NCBI GenBank assembly: GCA_009667805.1
Contig: CM019072.1
Coordinates: 33,783,519-33,847,518, forward strand
Length of the DNA: 64,000 nucleotides
DNA from: Leptobrachium leishanense
Lineage: Eukaryota > Chordata > Amphibia > Anura > Megophryidae
Direction of reading: 5' to 3'
The notes beneath the pieces are model-generated. The model was given only the letters and a program-made list of their open reading frames with translations. It was not told the origin of the DNA and did not search any database. The number at the start of each line of letters is the position of its first letter. The first letter of the stretch is position 1. Both the position numbers and the translations under genes were made by a program. Of the stretch, positions 47,601 to 57,126 are shown piece after piece.

Positions 47601-47717
47601 GGGGGCAAATCCATGAGCTGGGGCAAATCCATGTGCTGGGCAAATCCATGACCTGGGGCAAATCCATGAGCTGGGCAAATCCTTGAGCTGGGGGCAAATC
47701 CATGTGTGAGCTGGGGG
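44670..47717. repeat. 17-19-bp minisatellite with higher-order structure
   Basis: About 165 units of GAGCTGGGCAAATCCAT, with GGGGG and GACCTGGGGG variants and AAATACATG variants. The variants occur in a repeated order: a block beginning GGGGCAAATCCATGTGCTGG at about 45310 recurs near 46545, and CAAATCCTTGAGCTGG at 45947 recurs at 47167, so the array has a higher-order period of about 1.22-1.23 kb. All minus-strand frames are open over up to 1027 codons because units rarely contain stop triplets; the predicted HGFAQLMDLP-like repeats are not proteins. Confidence 0.95.
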
Positions 47718-48225
47718 CTCTCTGCTCCTCTAGATTGTAAAATCCGGGGTGCCCTCTGCTCCTCTAGATTGTAAAATCCGGGGTGCCCTCTGCTCCTCTA
47801 GATTGTAAGCTCCTGGGTGTCCTCTGCTCCTCTAGATTGTAAGCTCCTGGGTGCCCTCTGCTCCTCTAGATTGTAAGCTCCTGGGTGCCCTCTGCTCCTC
47901 TAGATTGTAAGCTCCTGGGTGCCCTCTGCTCCTCTAGATTGTAAGCTCCTGTGAGCCGGGCCCTCTGCTCTCTAGATTGTAAGCTCCTGTGAGCCGGGCC
48001 CTCTGCTCCTCTAGATTGTAAGCTCCTGTGAGCCGGGCCCTCTGCTCCTCTAGATTGTAAACTCCTGTGAGCCGGACCCTCTGCTCTTCTAGATTGTAAG
48101 CTCCTGTGAGCCGGGCCCTCTGCTCCTCTAGATTGTAAACTCCTGTGAGCCGGGCCCTCTGCTCCTCTAGATTGTAAGCTCCTGTGAGCGGGCCCTCTGT
48201 AAATTCTCGTGAGTCGGGCTCTCTG
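47718..48225. repeat. ~40-bp minisatellite (CTCTAGATTGTAAGCTCCTG)n
   Basis: About 12 units with CTCTAGATTGTAAGCTCCTG then either GGTGCCCTCTGCTC or TGAGCCGGGCCCTCTGCTC; the two types are clustered, the first at the left, the second at the right. The unit resembles the GATTGTAAATTCTCACGG portion of the dispersed tail at 8418-8592, so it probably arose from that retroposon. Confidence 0.92.
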
Positions 48226-48838
48226 CTAAAACACCTTATTTTCTGTAAGTGCCCCTCCCGAGACTAGTCTCTGGATCCGCCCCTGAGCTACAGTGCCATG
48301 GGTTGCAAACTTCTTGATAATGTTGCGCACTGTGGACAAAGGCAAATCTAGATCTCTGGAGATGGACTTGTAACCTTGAGATTGTTGATATTTTTCCACA
48401 ATTTTGGTTCTCAAGTCCTCAGACAGTTCTCTTCTCCTCTTTCTGTTGTCCATGCATAGTGTGGCACACACAGACACACAATGCAAAGACTAAGTGAACT
48501 TCTCTCCTTTTTATCTGCTTTCAGGTGTGATTTTTATATTGCCCACACCTGTTACTTGCCCCAGGTGAGTTTACAGGAGCATCACATGCTTGAAACAATC
48601 TTATTTATCCACAATTTTGAAAGGGTGCCAAGAATTTTGTCCAGCCCATTTTTGGAGTTTTGTGGGACATTATGTCCAATTTGCTCTTTTTCCTCCCTTT
48701 TTTTGTTTTGTTTCAATACACACAAGGGGAATAAACATGTGTATAGCAAAACATGTGTTACTGCAATACTTTTCCAGGAGAAATACTTGATTTTCTGGAA
48801 AAATGTCTGCGGTGCCAACAATTTCGGCCATGACTGTA

Positions 48839-49031
48839 TATTAAATATATTATATAAATATTACTGCATATCTGCAGAATTAAAGTAGGGGACTGCTTTG
48901 AGTGCCATCTGTAGTTTTTTTTATGAAGTTGAAAAATGGGAATGTTTTGGTGATTGGGGATAACAATGAATTCATATATCACTGAGGAGGGGCATCTGGG
49001 TATTCCTGAAAAAGGTAAACCCACACCCTCA
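48839..49031. other. unassigned, continuation of the Tc1 landing site
   Basis: Continues ACTGCATATCTGCAGAATTAAAG as after the first duplicate at 42630, then unrecognised. Confidence 0.5.
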
Positions 49032-49146
49032 GGGTTATTCAAAGAGAGCCGAATTGGCTCTGAAATTGCTCCAAATGGTGAATTTCCCCATATGGTGCAA
49101 TTTCGCTGTCATTCGGCTTTTCAAAAAGCTGGCAATGACAAATATT

Positions 49147-49308
49147 GGAGACCGTGGAGACACAGGTTCGAATCCCGGCAAGAACACCTCTCCAGTAAGT
49201 GTCCTTGGGTAAGACACCTAATGGTACATACTCGCCACCCAGGACATACTTGAAAACGAGAGAAACCTCAATGTATCCTTCCTGGTAAAATACTTTCTCA
49301 AAATAAAT
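49147..49308 (+). repeat. tRNA-headed SINE, 5' truncated, with 9-bp TSD
   Basis: Contains a Pol III B-box-like GGTTCGAATCC (about 49166), then AGTAAGTGTCCTTGGGTAAGAC and the tail CTTGAAAACGAGAG..TCCTTCCTGGTAAAATAC. AAATATTGG flanks both sides (left copy 49138-49146). The A-box part of the tRNA head is missing compared with 51160-51357. Confidence 0.75.
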
Positions 49309-49492
49309 ATTGGCGAATTGCCAGCAAAATACGGTGATCTTCGGCGGCAGTGAAATCCCTCATAGAGAAGTAATGGTTAATCTATTCAGAGACACCGAAC
49401 AGCAAAAAAATATCAGAGAAATGCCCTGTCTACATTTTCCCCCCTATTTTTTAAAAAATGGCAGGTATTTTTTTCTGTAACAGACCTATTTA

Positions 49493-50689
49493 TTAACCCT
49501 TTCGCTGCTGAGGCATTTCCCGCCTGTGCGCTGAGGTCATTTTTACCGGTTTCGCTCATCATGTTTAACCGCGTTTTGAAGCCTTATTTTATTATATGAC
49601 CCAGACATATTATATATCGTTCTTTCCGGCAGACTCGGAAGATTCATAATATGTCATTATTATATGTATACGTTATGTCCTGTCTGTATATTATAACAAA
49701 ATATGCAATAAAATTAGAATTTTCAAAAATTTACAACGTGTAAAGTGTTTTTTTTACATGCGAGCAATTGCGGTTATATTTTGTATGGGGCGCGCTTGTT
49801 AAAAAAATTAGAAATGGGGTCTCGTTACATTTTTTTTGGGGGAAAATTACGCGATTTTTAACAAACGCACCGCATACAAAAATCGTTAGTGCAGCATCAT
49901 TGTTCACATTATAATTGAAATGGGAACAATATTGCTGCATTAACAAACCAAAAAAAAGAAAAAAACTTGTTTATTTTTTTTTTATAATTTATTTTTAAAA
50001 TATTTTTTTATTTTTATTTTTAATTTTTAAAAAACTTTTTTCACAGTCGTATTTGGTATCGTTGGAACGGCCATGCTCTGGCCGATCCAACAGTACCAAA
50101 CTTTAACCCCTAGCTGCCACGGATCGGGAGATAGGGGGTTCATTGGAACCCCCTATCTCCACCATTGGTGGCAGCTAGGGGTTAACTCCAGGACTGGCGT
50201 CATCGTGCTATGCACGATGACGCCAGTCCTCAGGGGGAGTTCCCAGAGGCTTGGCCGACATCCAAGATGTCGGCCAGCTCCAGGAAAGGATCATGAACCG
50301 GCGCTTTTCAGCGCCGATTCGTGATCCAGCTCCCCAGGGGTTAATGACAGCCACCGTTTGGAAGGGCAGGCTGTGCCCTTCCAAACGGTGCCTGGCATTA
50401 AGCTCAGGACTCCCGCGATCGGGAGGGAGAGAGGTCCGAAGGACCTCCCCCCTCCCTTTCAGGCGCCTCCTCCGCACACGCACCACCGCGATGACATCTA
50501 TTGTGCCCGCGGCGGTCCCGGATTGACGGGCTGACATCCAAGATGTCAGCCCGCACCGGTGGCACAGCGATCGGCCGGAATCCGGCCGATCGCAGGCTGC
50601 TTCAGGAGGACGCGCTCATCGCGTCCTCCGTAGCCAACCCTTCCTGCGGCAGGACGCGCTGAGCGCATCCTCCGCAGCGAAGTGGTTAA
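49493..50689. mobile_element. piggyBac-type MITE (TTAA), hairpin-rich
   Basis: 1197 bp including TTAA at both ends. Ends TTAACCCTTTCGCTGCTGAGG and the complement of TTAACCACTTCGCTGCGGAGG. The right half is a chain of hairpins: GGAGATAGGGGGTTC with GAACCCCCTATCTCC, CTGGCGTCATCGTGC with GCACGATGACGCCAG, GGCCGACATC with GATGTCGGCC, GGAAGGGCA with TGCCCTTCC, GCGATCGGCCGGA with TCCGGCCGATCGC, GGACGCG with CGCGTCC. The host GGTTATTC repeat gives the uninterrupted target. No transposase. Confidence 0.82.
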
Positions 50690-50765
50690 TATTCATAGGA
50701 CCGTATATGTTATTTTCAGGCATTTTCGTGCAGTCGTTTTTTTTGCAAACACCTTTTGAAAGTTG

Positions 50766-50911
50766 CGTTCGACGGGGCTGCACAACACATTCCTCCAGAG
50801 GAGGATCAAGCCTTGCAGCGCTGAGCGTTCTAACTGCGTCAGAGTGGAAGGAACGTCCATTCTCACGGACGTTCCTTCCGCTCTGCAAAATACTCGTCTG
50901 ACCACAGCCTT
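50766..50911. mobile_element. PIF/Harbinger-type MITE, right half
   Basis: GTTCGACGGGGCTGCA through ACTCGTCTGACCACAGCC followed by TTA; matches the right arm of 7502-8023. The left arm is missing. Confidence 0.7.
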
Positions 50912-51159
50912 ATGCTTAGAATGGCCATTGTAAGTGAACCAAAAATTTCATTTTTATGTAACCATTACACAGGGTTGAGCACATATGACATTTTTCCTAA
51001 CACATATATATATTTTGGCTTTTAATAATAAATGACTTGGGTTACCTCTTTATACAACGGCTTGAGTATTCACTACTCTACACAGAACAAAGAGCGTAAA
51101 CGTACAACAAGCTGCCGATAGAGTTGAGACAGAACAGGAGATAGTCCTAACCTCCTTTT
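50912..51159. other. unassigned sequence
   Basis: No recognised feature. Confidence 0.4.
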
Positions 51160-51357
51160 TTTTTAGAAAGTATTTTACCAGGAAGGATACATTGAGATTT
51201 CTCTGTTTTTCAAGTAAGTCCTGGGTGGCGAGTATGTACCGTTGGGTGTCTTGCCCAAGGACACTTACTGGAGAGGTGCTCGCTGGGATCGAGCCCATGA
51301 CTCCACAGGGTCTCTCCATGCAGAGCAGTGATGTTACCTCTACTCCACCCAGCCGGT
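51160..51357 (-). repeat. tRNA-headed SINE, near full length
   Basis: On the minus strand the head reads GGTGGAGTAGAGGTAACATC (A-box-like), then GGGCTCGATCCC (B-box-like), then AGTAAGTGTCCTTGGGCAAG and the tail ending CCTTCCTGGTAAAATAC. The head length between the boxes fits a tRNA. This is the most complete SINE in the window and defines the family also at 49147-49308. Confidence 0.78.
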
Positions 51358-51652
51358 ACTTTTCCTATTCTATTATTAGGCAATAATGTTTTACTATGTA
51401 TGTCATAAAGGACGCAGGGACAAGAGAAACCTTGGTCATCTGGGCCAGCAATCAGACCCACGACAAAACCCTTCAATAAAACTCCCAATCATTAGAGTAG
51501 TTAGAGCCTACAGCAGAGAACTCAGCATTAGTGCATCATTAAGCTCTCTGCTATTTCTGGCCCGGCCAGAGGATGCTCTGTGTCTGCTCTGACAACAGTC
51601 ACTCAGACCAAAAAATATCTGTTCTGGTTCACGGATCCAAATAGATCAAATA
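51358..51652. other. unassigned sequence
   Basis: No recognised feature. Confidence 0.4.
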
Positions 51653-52800
51653 TTAACCCTTTCGCTGCTGAGGCGTTTCACGCCTCTGTGCTGAGGTCAT
51701 TTTTACCGGTTTTGCTCATCATGTTTAAACGCGTTTTGAAGGCTTATTTTAGTATATGACCCAGACATATTATATATCGTTATTTCCGTCAGACTCGGCA
51801 GATTCATAATATGTCATTATTATATGTATACGTTATGTCATGTCTGTATATTATAACAAAAAATGCAATAAAATATGTATTTTCAATAATTTACAACGTG
51901 TAAAGTGTTTGTTTTTCACATTTTAACATGCGAGCAATTGCGGTTATATTTTGTATGGGGTGCGCTTGTTAAAAAAATTAGAAATGGGGTCTCGTTACTT
52001 TTTTTTGGGGAAAATTACGCGATTTTTAACAAACGCACCGCATACAAAAATTGTTAGTGCAGCATCATTGTTCACATTATAATTGAAATGGGAACAATAT
52101 TGCTGCATTAATAAACCAAAAAAAAACAAAACTTGTTTATTTTATTTTTTATAATTTTTTTTTAAATTTTTTTTATTTTTATTTTTAATTTTTATTTTTT
52201 TAAAAAAACTTTTTTCACAGTCGTGTTTGGTATCGTTGGAACGGCCATGCTCTGGTCGATCCAACAGTACCAAACTTTAACCCCTAGCTGCCACGGATCG
52301 GGAGATAGGGGGTTCATTGGAACCCCCTATCTCCACCGTTGGTGGCAGCTAGGGGTTAACTCCAGGACTGGCGTCATCGTGCAGTCCTCAGGGGGAGTTC
52401 CTGGAGGCTTGGCCGACATCCAAGATGTCAGCCAGCTCCGGGAAAGGATCACGAACCGGCGCTTTTCAGTGCCGATTCGTGATCCGGCTCCCCAGGGGTT
52501 AATGACAGCCACCGTTTGGAAGGGCAGGTTGTGCCCTTCCAAGCGGTGCCTGTATTAACCCCCTGCTCCCCGGCGATCGGGAGGGAGAGAGGTCCGAAGG
52601 ACCTCCCCCCTCCCTTTCAGGCGCCTCCTCCGCACATGCAGGGGGGGCGCCTGAATTAGATGTCCCCGCCGGGGTCCCGGAGTGCTGGGCTGACATCCAA
52701 GATGTCAGTCCGCACCGGGGGGCCCAGCAATCCGCCGGAATCCGGCGGATTGCTGCCTCCTGTGCTCGGACGCGCTGAGCGCGTCCGTAGCACAGGAGAA
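51653..52800. mobile_element. piggyBac-type MITE, second copy, right end damaged
   Basis: Left end TTAACCCTTTCGCTGCTGAGG at 51653 and the same order of hairpins as 49493-50689. Differences include loss of one arm of the GCGTCATCGTGC hairpin near 52375 and a different final hairpin, CCTGTGCTCGGACGCG with CGCGTCCGTAGCACAGG. The right TTAA is not found where expected; a PLE palindrome begins 10 bp further on. Confidence 0.75.
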
Positions 52801-52810
52801 CCACTTGGCT

Positions 52811-53690
52811 CTTTATTAAGACAGCTCACATCAAATAATAACGCAATCAAAGATAAAATAAAAATAAAAATATTTTTAAAAAGTTAGAAAGTAAAAAAAA
52901 ACATAAGTCCATAGGAGGTAAAAAAAAGTCTTTAAAAGTGGGCATAGGTGTCTCCAAGACCTGTTTCGCCGGCTCCCTGGCCAGCTTCATCAATTGGATG
53001 AAACGCGTCTTGGAGACCCCTATGCCCACTTTTAAAGACTTTTTTTTACCTCCTATGGACTTATGGTTTTTTTTACTTTCTAACTTTTTAAAAATATTTT
53101 TATTTTTATTTTATCTTTGATTGCGTTATTATTTGATGTGAGCTGTCTTAATAAATTTTTGCACAAGCCAACCTCCTGCTGCATCCAGTTGCCATCTTTT
53201 AACATCGCCAGCAACCAGTAGGCACCGTATAAAGGGAAGCCTTCTGCAGTATCCTGGACGAGAAAATTCAAAAGACAAGGCACGAAGGAGCAGATACAAA
53301 GAGGATTTCTGGGCAGAGCGCAACAGACAGAGCAGCATCCATCACCGCACTAGCGTAAGTGTACCAATCCTTACTCTCTGGTTTATCTGACAGACGCGGA
53401 CGTATCCTTAATCCCTCTTTCTTTCTTGGAGGAATTTTGAAGGGACGAGAGGAGCGGAAGCAGTCAAGACCAAAAGGACACACTCAATCATTAAGAGGAA
53501 ATTATTATTATTTTTTAATTATTTTTCTTTTCTCTTTTTATGCAACACAAAGACTGATTTATTGTGCTTTTTAGAGACTGAGATTCATCACCCCCTAAGC
53601 CAGGGGCGTATGTTTGTATCAATATAAAAGACTGATTTATTGTGATTTTTAAAGACTGTGATTCATCACCCCCGAAGCCAGAGGGTGTAT
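52811..53690. mobile_element. Penelope-like element end: palindromic terminal repeat plus adjacent region
   Basis: Two inverted arms of ~155 bp (52811-52967 and 53000-53154) around CGCCGGCTCCCTGGCCAGC. Inverted terminal repeats of this type (pLTRs) are characteristic of PLEs, and the arms include the TTCATC / GAAAC core of a hammerhead-like motif. After the palindrome follow about 530 bp of PLE-like untranslated sequence with an internal near-duplicate (AGACTGATTTATTGTG..TTCATCACCCCC at 53550-53612 and 53628-53682). No RT or GIY-YIG frame is present. Confidence 0.55.
52959..52994 (-). ncRNA. degenerate hammerhead-ribozyme-like motif
   Basis: On the minus strand: TTGATGA, stem II GCTGGC-CAGGGA-GCCGGC (one wobble), GAAAC and a following GTC triplet. 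The first core base is T instead of C, which should abolish activity. The stem I strands fall in the palindrome arms (GTCTCCAA/TTGGAGAC). Confidence 0.45.
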
Positions 53691-53714
53691 GTCCTTAACC
53701 CCTTCCCGACCGCG

Positions 53715-54203
53715 GACGTACCATGTACGTCATTGCAGCGGTCTCTCTTAGAACCGCTGACGTACATGGTACGTCCTGCCGTTTTTGAGCTGCTGGAAGC
53801 GATCGGATCGCTTCCAGCAGCTCAAACGCCATTGCAGGATGCCTGGGAGTCCAGGCATCCGTGCAATGGCCGTTAGAAGTGCGGGGCACCATGTGATCGC
53901 TCCCGGGAGCGATCTACATCCGGTTGCACCGGAGAGGTGCCCGGCACTTCTACAGAGCGCTGGAAGCGATCGGATCGCTTCCAGCTGCTCTGAGCATATT
54001 ACAAGGCCTCGACATCGAGGCATCCTTGTAATATACTTACCTGCCGCCGGTCCCGTCGTGATCGCTCCCCCCGAGCGATCACTTCCGGTAGCGGCAGGAA
54101 GTACTGAGTGCCACGAGGTATCGTGGCACTCAGTACAAAATCGATCACTTCAGTGATCAGGTGCTCTGCTGGGTGCCTCGAGGGATCAAGGCACCCAGCA
54201 GAG
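53715..54203. repeat. chain of perfect hairpins in piggyBac 5' region
   Basis: At least seven consecutive stems, for example GACGTACCATGTACGTCA (53715-53775), TGAGCTGCTGGAAGCGATC with its perfect complement (53786-53824, 19-bp arms), CATTGCAGGATGCCTGG (53830-53869), GATCGCTCCC palindromes near 53897 and 54060, GCGCTGGAAGCGATC near 53958, AGTACTGAGTGCCACGA (54100-54137) and CTCTGCTGGGTGCCT (54164-54203). Confidence 0.85.
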
Positions 54204-54302
54204 TAAAAAAAAGTGAAAAAAAGTTAAAAAAAAGTGTAAAAAAAAAAGTAAAAAAAAGTGTGTAAAAAAAGTGTAAAAAAAGAAAAATAAATAAAATAAA
54301 CT

Positions 54303-54540
54303 GACAGTTAGGGTAGGGTTAGGGTTAGGGTTAGGGGTAGGGTTAGGGGTAGGTTTAGGGTAGGGTTAGGGTTAGGGGTAGGGTTAGGGTTAGGGGTAGG
54401 GGTAGGGGTAGGGGTAGGGTTGGGGTAGGGTTAGGGGTAGGGTTAGGGTTAGGGGTAGGGTTAGGGTTAGGGGTAGGGGTAGGGTTAGGGGTAGGGGTAG
54501 GGTTAGGGGTAGGGATAGGGTTAGGGTTAGGGTTCTAAGG
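54303..54540. repeat. interstitial telomere-like repeat (TTAGGG/TAGGGG)n
   Basis: About 238 bp of GGGTTA and GGGGTA hexamers, intermixed with TAGGGG variants and ending TTAGGGTTCTAAGG. The mixture of variants and location inside a TTAA-flanked transposon argue against a chromosome end. Confidence 0.92.
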
Positions 54541-55005
54541 GCAGGGTCAGGGGTAGGGTTAGGGTTCTAAGGGCAGGGTCATCTTGGGGCTGAGTGGGAT
54601 GTTCCTAGCCTGCCTCATCAGAGAGGCAGGCTAGCAACATCCAATCAGAAGTTAGAAAAAATCAAAATAAAATTTCTAATTTGTCAGGTCAGGCCAATAT
54701 TTTGTAAATATTGGCTCTGACCTCTGTGATTCTCCCTCCCTCTCCTCACTTGTGTTTTGGTGAGCGAGAGAGAGAGATCAGATTTGACAGGTTAGAGATT
54801 TAGTGAGATTTAGTGAGATTAGAAAATTGAGGCAGATTTAGAGAGATTTTAGGGAGATTTAGAAGAATTGAGGCAGGTTTAGAGGGATTTAGAGAGATTT
54901 AGGTGTTTATTTGTATTTTCTTGTGAAACCAACGGTTCTTCTAAGAACCAACAATCCGCTTATATATATATAATAATTATAAAATTTTATAATCTATTAT
55001 ATATA

Positions 55006-55823
55006 ATGTCTGAGAGGGTGTACAGCGCCGAGGAGGCATATGCCATCCTGGCGTCAGAATCTGAGGCATCTGCGTCAGACTCAGACCCTCATTTCGACCC
55101 CGCTAACTGCTCAGAGGCGTCGCTAGATACATTATCTATGCTGGCTGATGTATCTAGTGATGTTTCTGATGCAGATCCTGGTCACCACCTGCCAGCAGGA
55201 GACGCACAGCTCCAGCTGAGGAGTGGGTAGTGCCTCATCGCCAGAGGGCCAGATATCCCTCCTTTCACGGCAAATCCTGGCATCAATATTGATGTTGCAG
55301 GATTTACCGCCACACAGTTTTTTGCAGGTGTTTTATGGGGGATGATTTGTTGGCCACATCGTGGCCCAATCAAATCTGTATGCCCATCAGCATTGTGCTG
55401 CGAAGCCAGACTCCTACTTGGCAAGGCAGCAATGGACCCCGCTAGATGTGCCAGAATTTCTGAAATTCTGGGCACTTACTATGCTGAGGGCATCATAAAG
55501 AAGCCCTCAATTCGCTCCTGCTGGAGCAGTAGCCCCATCTGCTCTACCCCCATTTACCTCCAATCAATGTCACGTAGAAGGTATGAAAACATTTTGCGTT
55601 TCATGCACTTCAGTGACAACAGCCTGTGCTCCCCTAGAGAGCATCCCCAGTTTGACAGGCACCAGACTTTTACATTTATTCGTACATTTTTTATGTTCTA
55701 CAATTGGTGCTGTATTTTGCCAAAATCTTTGCACACCTATGCATGGGGGGCATGGGTGTACTCAGGAGATCTTGCAGAAAACAACCTGGAGAGTTTTCAT
55801 GCAGTAACAAACAACAGTGTCTG
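55006..55823 (+). pseudogene. piggyBac transposase, N-terminal part only
   Basis: Starts MSERVYSAEEAYAILASESE, an acidic/Ser-rich N terminus typical of piggyBac transposases, to about 55225. After a frameshift comes PPFTANPGINIDVAGFTATQ then FFAGVLWGM (55256 on), and IIKKPSIRSCWSS and MSRRRYENILRFMHFSDN, the conserved region just ahead of the catalytic domain, ending PQFDRHQTF. The DDD catalytic domain and the Cys-rich C terminus are absent; the frame instead enters the first satellite unit (HTYAWGAWVYSGDLAENN) and ends at 55825. In intact members about 300 further residues follow. Confidence 0.82.
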
Positions 55824-56199
55824 CTAAGGCTAGGGTCAGACGAGCGTGATTTCTACGGACTGTACGTCCGTGCAGTACGGACATCGTCAGTACGGAAGAC
55901 GCAGTAGTGGTCACACAGTCCGTTTTTTCACTGACATTTATTTTTTGACAGATGTAGGAGGGACAATAAATTCAATTGCAAAACCATTTTGTCCGTGAAA
56001 AATGCAGGACGTATAAATGCAGTCATAGAAGGAAAATGCCGCGGCTACTTCCAAGGGGGAGCCCAGATAGCAGAACCTCGCCGAGATCACCATCGAGGGG
56101 ACGCCGCCAGTCCCATAAACGATCAAAGCAAAAAAGATAGGATCTCCAGGTGAGGCAAAAGCATTTATTCGGGTGCAGCAGACCTCAAAACAAAGTAAT

Positions 56200-56230
56200 G
56201 TAACGTTTCGACCCGTAGGTCTTAATCATA
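56200..56230 (-). ncRNA. hammerhead-ribozyme-like remnant in PLE
   Basis: Minus strand: ATGATTA, stem II GACC-TAC-GGGTC, then GAAAC. Two core positions deviate from CTGATGA, so it is a fossil. In the other arm (near 57178) the same stretch has lost most of the stem and reads GACCGGGTCGAAC. Confidence 0.4.
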
Positions 56231-56862
56231 CATAAATACAACAAACAAAAACCCTTGTATTTATACTGCCTTAATTGTTTGCATGCTTCATACAATTAAA
56301 CAATTATTCAATTAAGCATTGCAGGCAGATGAATTATCTACCAGGTGAATTATTCAGCAAACATACAACCCCAAAGAAAAGACGAATTGGGGGAGGCAAA
56401 AAAATATATAAATACAAAAATAAGTTCCAGAGAATAGATGAAATAAAAAAAAAAGGGAAAAGAAATTAAGTTGAAAGGGTTTAAAAAGGTTAAAAGAAAT
56501 TTTGGAGGGGTGTCCAAAGAGACATGGCAATCCATATCTACAGAAAATATATATATATAAATTCTTACTACCAAAGTATTATAATTATATTTATACATAT
56601 CAAAAAACATTTATAGCATTGCTTAACTGTAGATAGCACACTACATCACGAATACATGGTAAGACCTGAAACCATAGAGACATATATATGGATCCCATCA
56701 TACACGATGTAAAGTACAGAAGGATAATTACCACAGACCATATAGTAACATGAAAAAATGAGGATAATAGTGAGGCAGAACAACTAGGTGAGACCTATTG
56801 TCAAACGACCATTATGTGGAACCTCCAAAATGGAGGATGCACATAATTATCTAGAATGAAGT

Positions 56863-57126
56863 TCAAAAACATATATTTAGATCAAATTCTCTATTAAGAC
56901 CTTTTGGCCACAAGGTGTCAAGTTTATGTATCCACCTTTTTTCTTTACGTTTAAGTAAACGGGTCCTATCACCACCACGTCTAAGTGGGGGTACTTGGTC
57001 AATGACTTGAAACCGTAATTGTGCTACACCGTGAGAGCAAAGGTGAAAATGCTCAGCGACAGGTAGCTCTAATCGCCTGCAATGCTTAATTGAATAATTG
57101 TTTAATTGTATGAAGCATGCAAACAA
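56863..57126 (-). pseudogene. PLE protein, C-terminal (GIY-YIG-distal) fragment
   Basis: The minus-strand frame contains VAEHFHLCSHGVAQLRFQVI, RRGGDRTRLLKRKEKRWIHK and LDTLWPKGLNREFDLNI. The pattern R.GGDR..LL.RKE..WI..L.TL.P.GLN..FD is the usual C-terminal end of PLE proteins, just after the GIY-YIG endonuclease. The first ~20 residues come from the terminal repeat. RT and most of the endonuclease are gone, so it is 5' truncated. Confidence 0.75.

Larger units (their letters stand above)
44347..48285. mobile_element. 3.9-kb non-autonomous hAT with hairpin and two minisatellites (TSD AGCTACAG)
   Basis: Perfect 15-bp TIR CAGGGGCGGATCCAG (with GAGACTAG next to the right end) and perfect 8-bp TSD AGCTACAG at 44339-44346 and 48286-48293. 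The ends match the hAT at 15118-16862, but the cargo (hairpin 44402-44664, minisatellite 44670-47717, second minisatellite 47718-48225) matches the hAT with different ends at 16948-18783 instead. About 90% of the element is tandem repeat. No transposase frame exists. Confidence 0.95.
49032..50765. repeat. GGTTATTC-family copy split by a SINE and a piggyBac MITE
   Basis: Left end AGGGTTATTCAAAGAG at 49032. The SINE (49147-49308) interrupts the GCCAAATATTGGCGAATTGCC motif, and the piggyBac MITE (49493-50689) interrupts the A/T-rich centre (CTGTAACAGACCT..TATTCATAGGA). The right end is cut by a Harbinger-type fragment near 50766. Confidence 0.65.

Noticed and set aside
44514..47703. Minus-strand open frames of 616, 1015 and 1027 codons
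   Set aside because: They translate a 17-19-bp minisatellite in all three phases; unit length is not kept in frame and no domain exists. The openness comes from unit composition.
47718..48225. CRISPR-like array
   Set aside because: Direct ~40-bp repeats without unique spacers; a minisatellite in a eukaryotic transposon.
52847..53120. Two near-identical 60-codon frames on opposite strands as a duplicated gene
   Set aside because: They are the two arms of the PLE palindrome read from each side.
54303..54540. True telomere or chromosome end
   Set aside because: The repeats are degenerate, only 238 bp, and enclosed by transposon sequence with TTAA on both sides.
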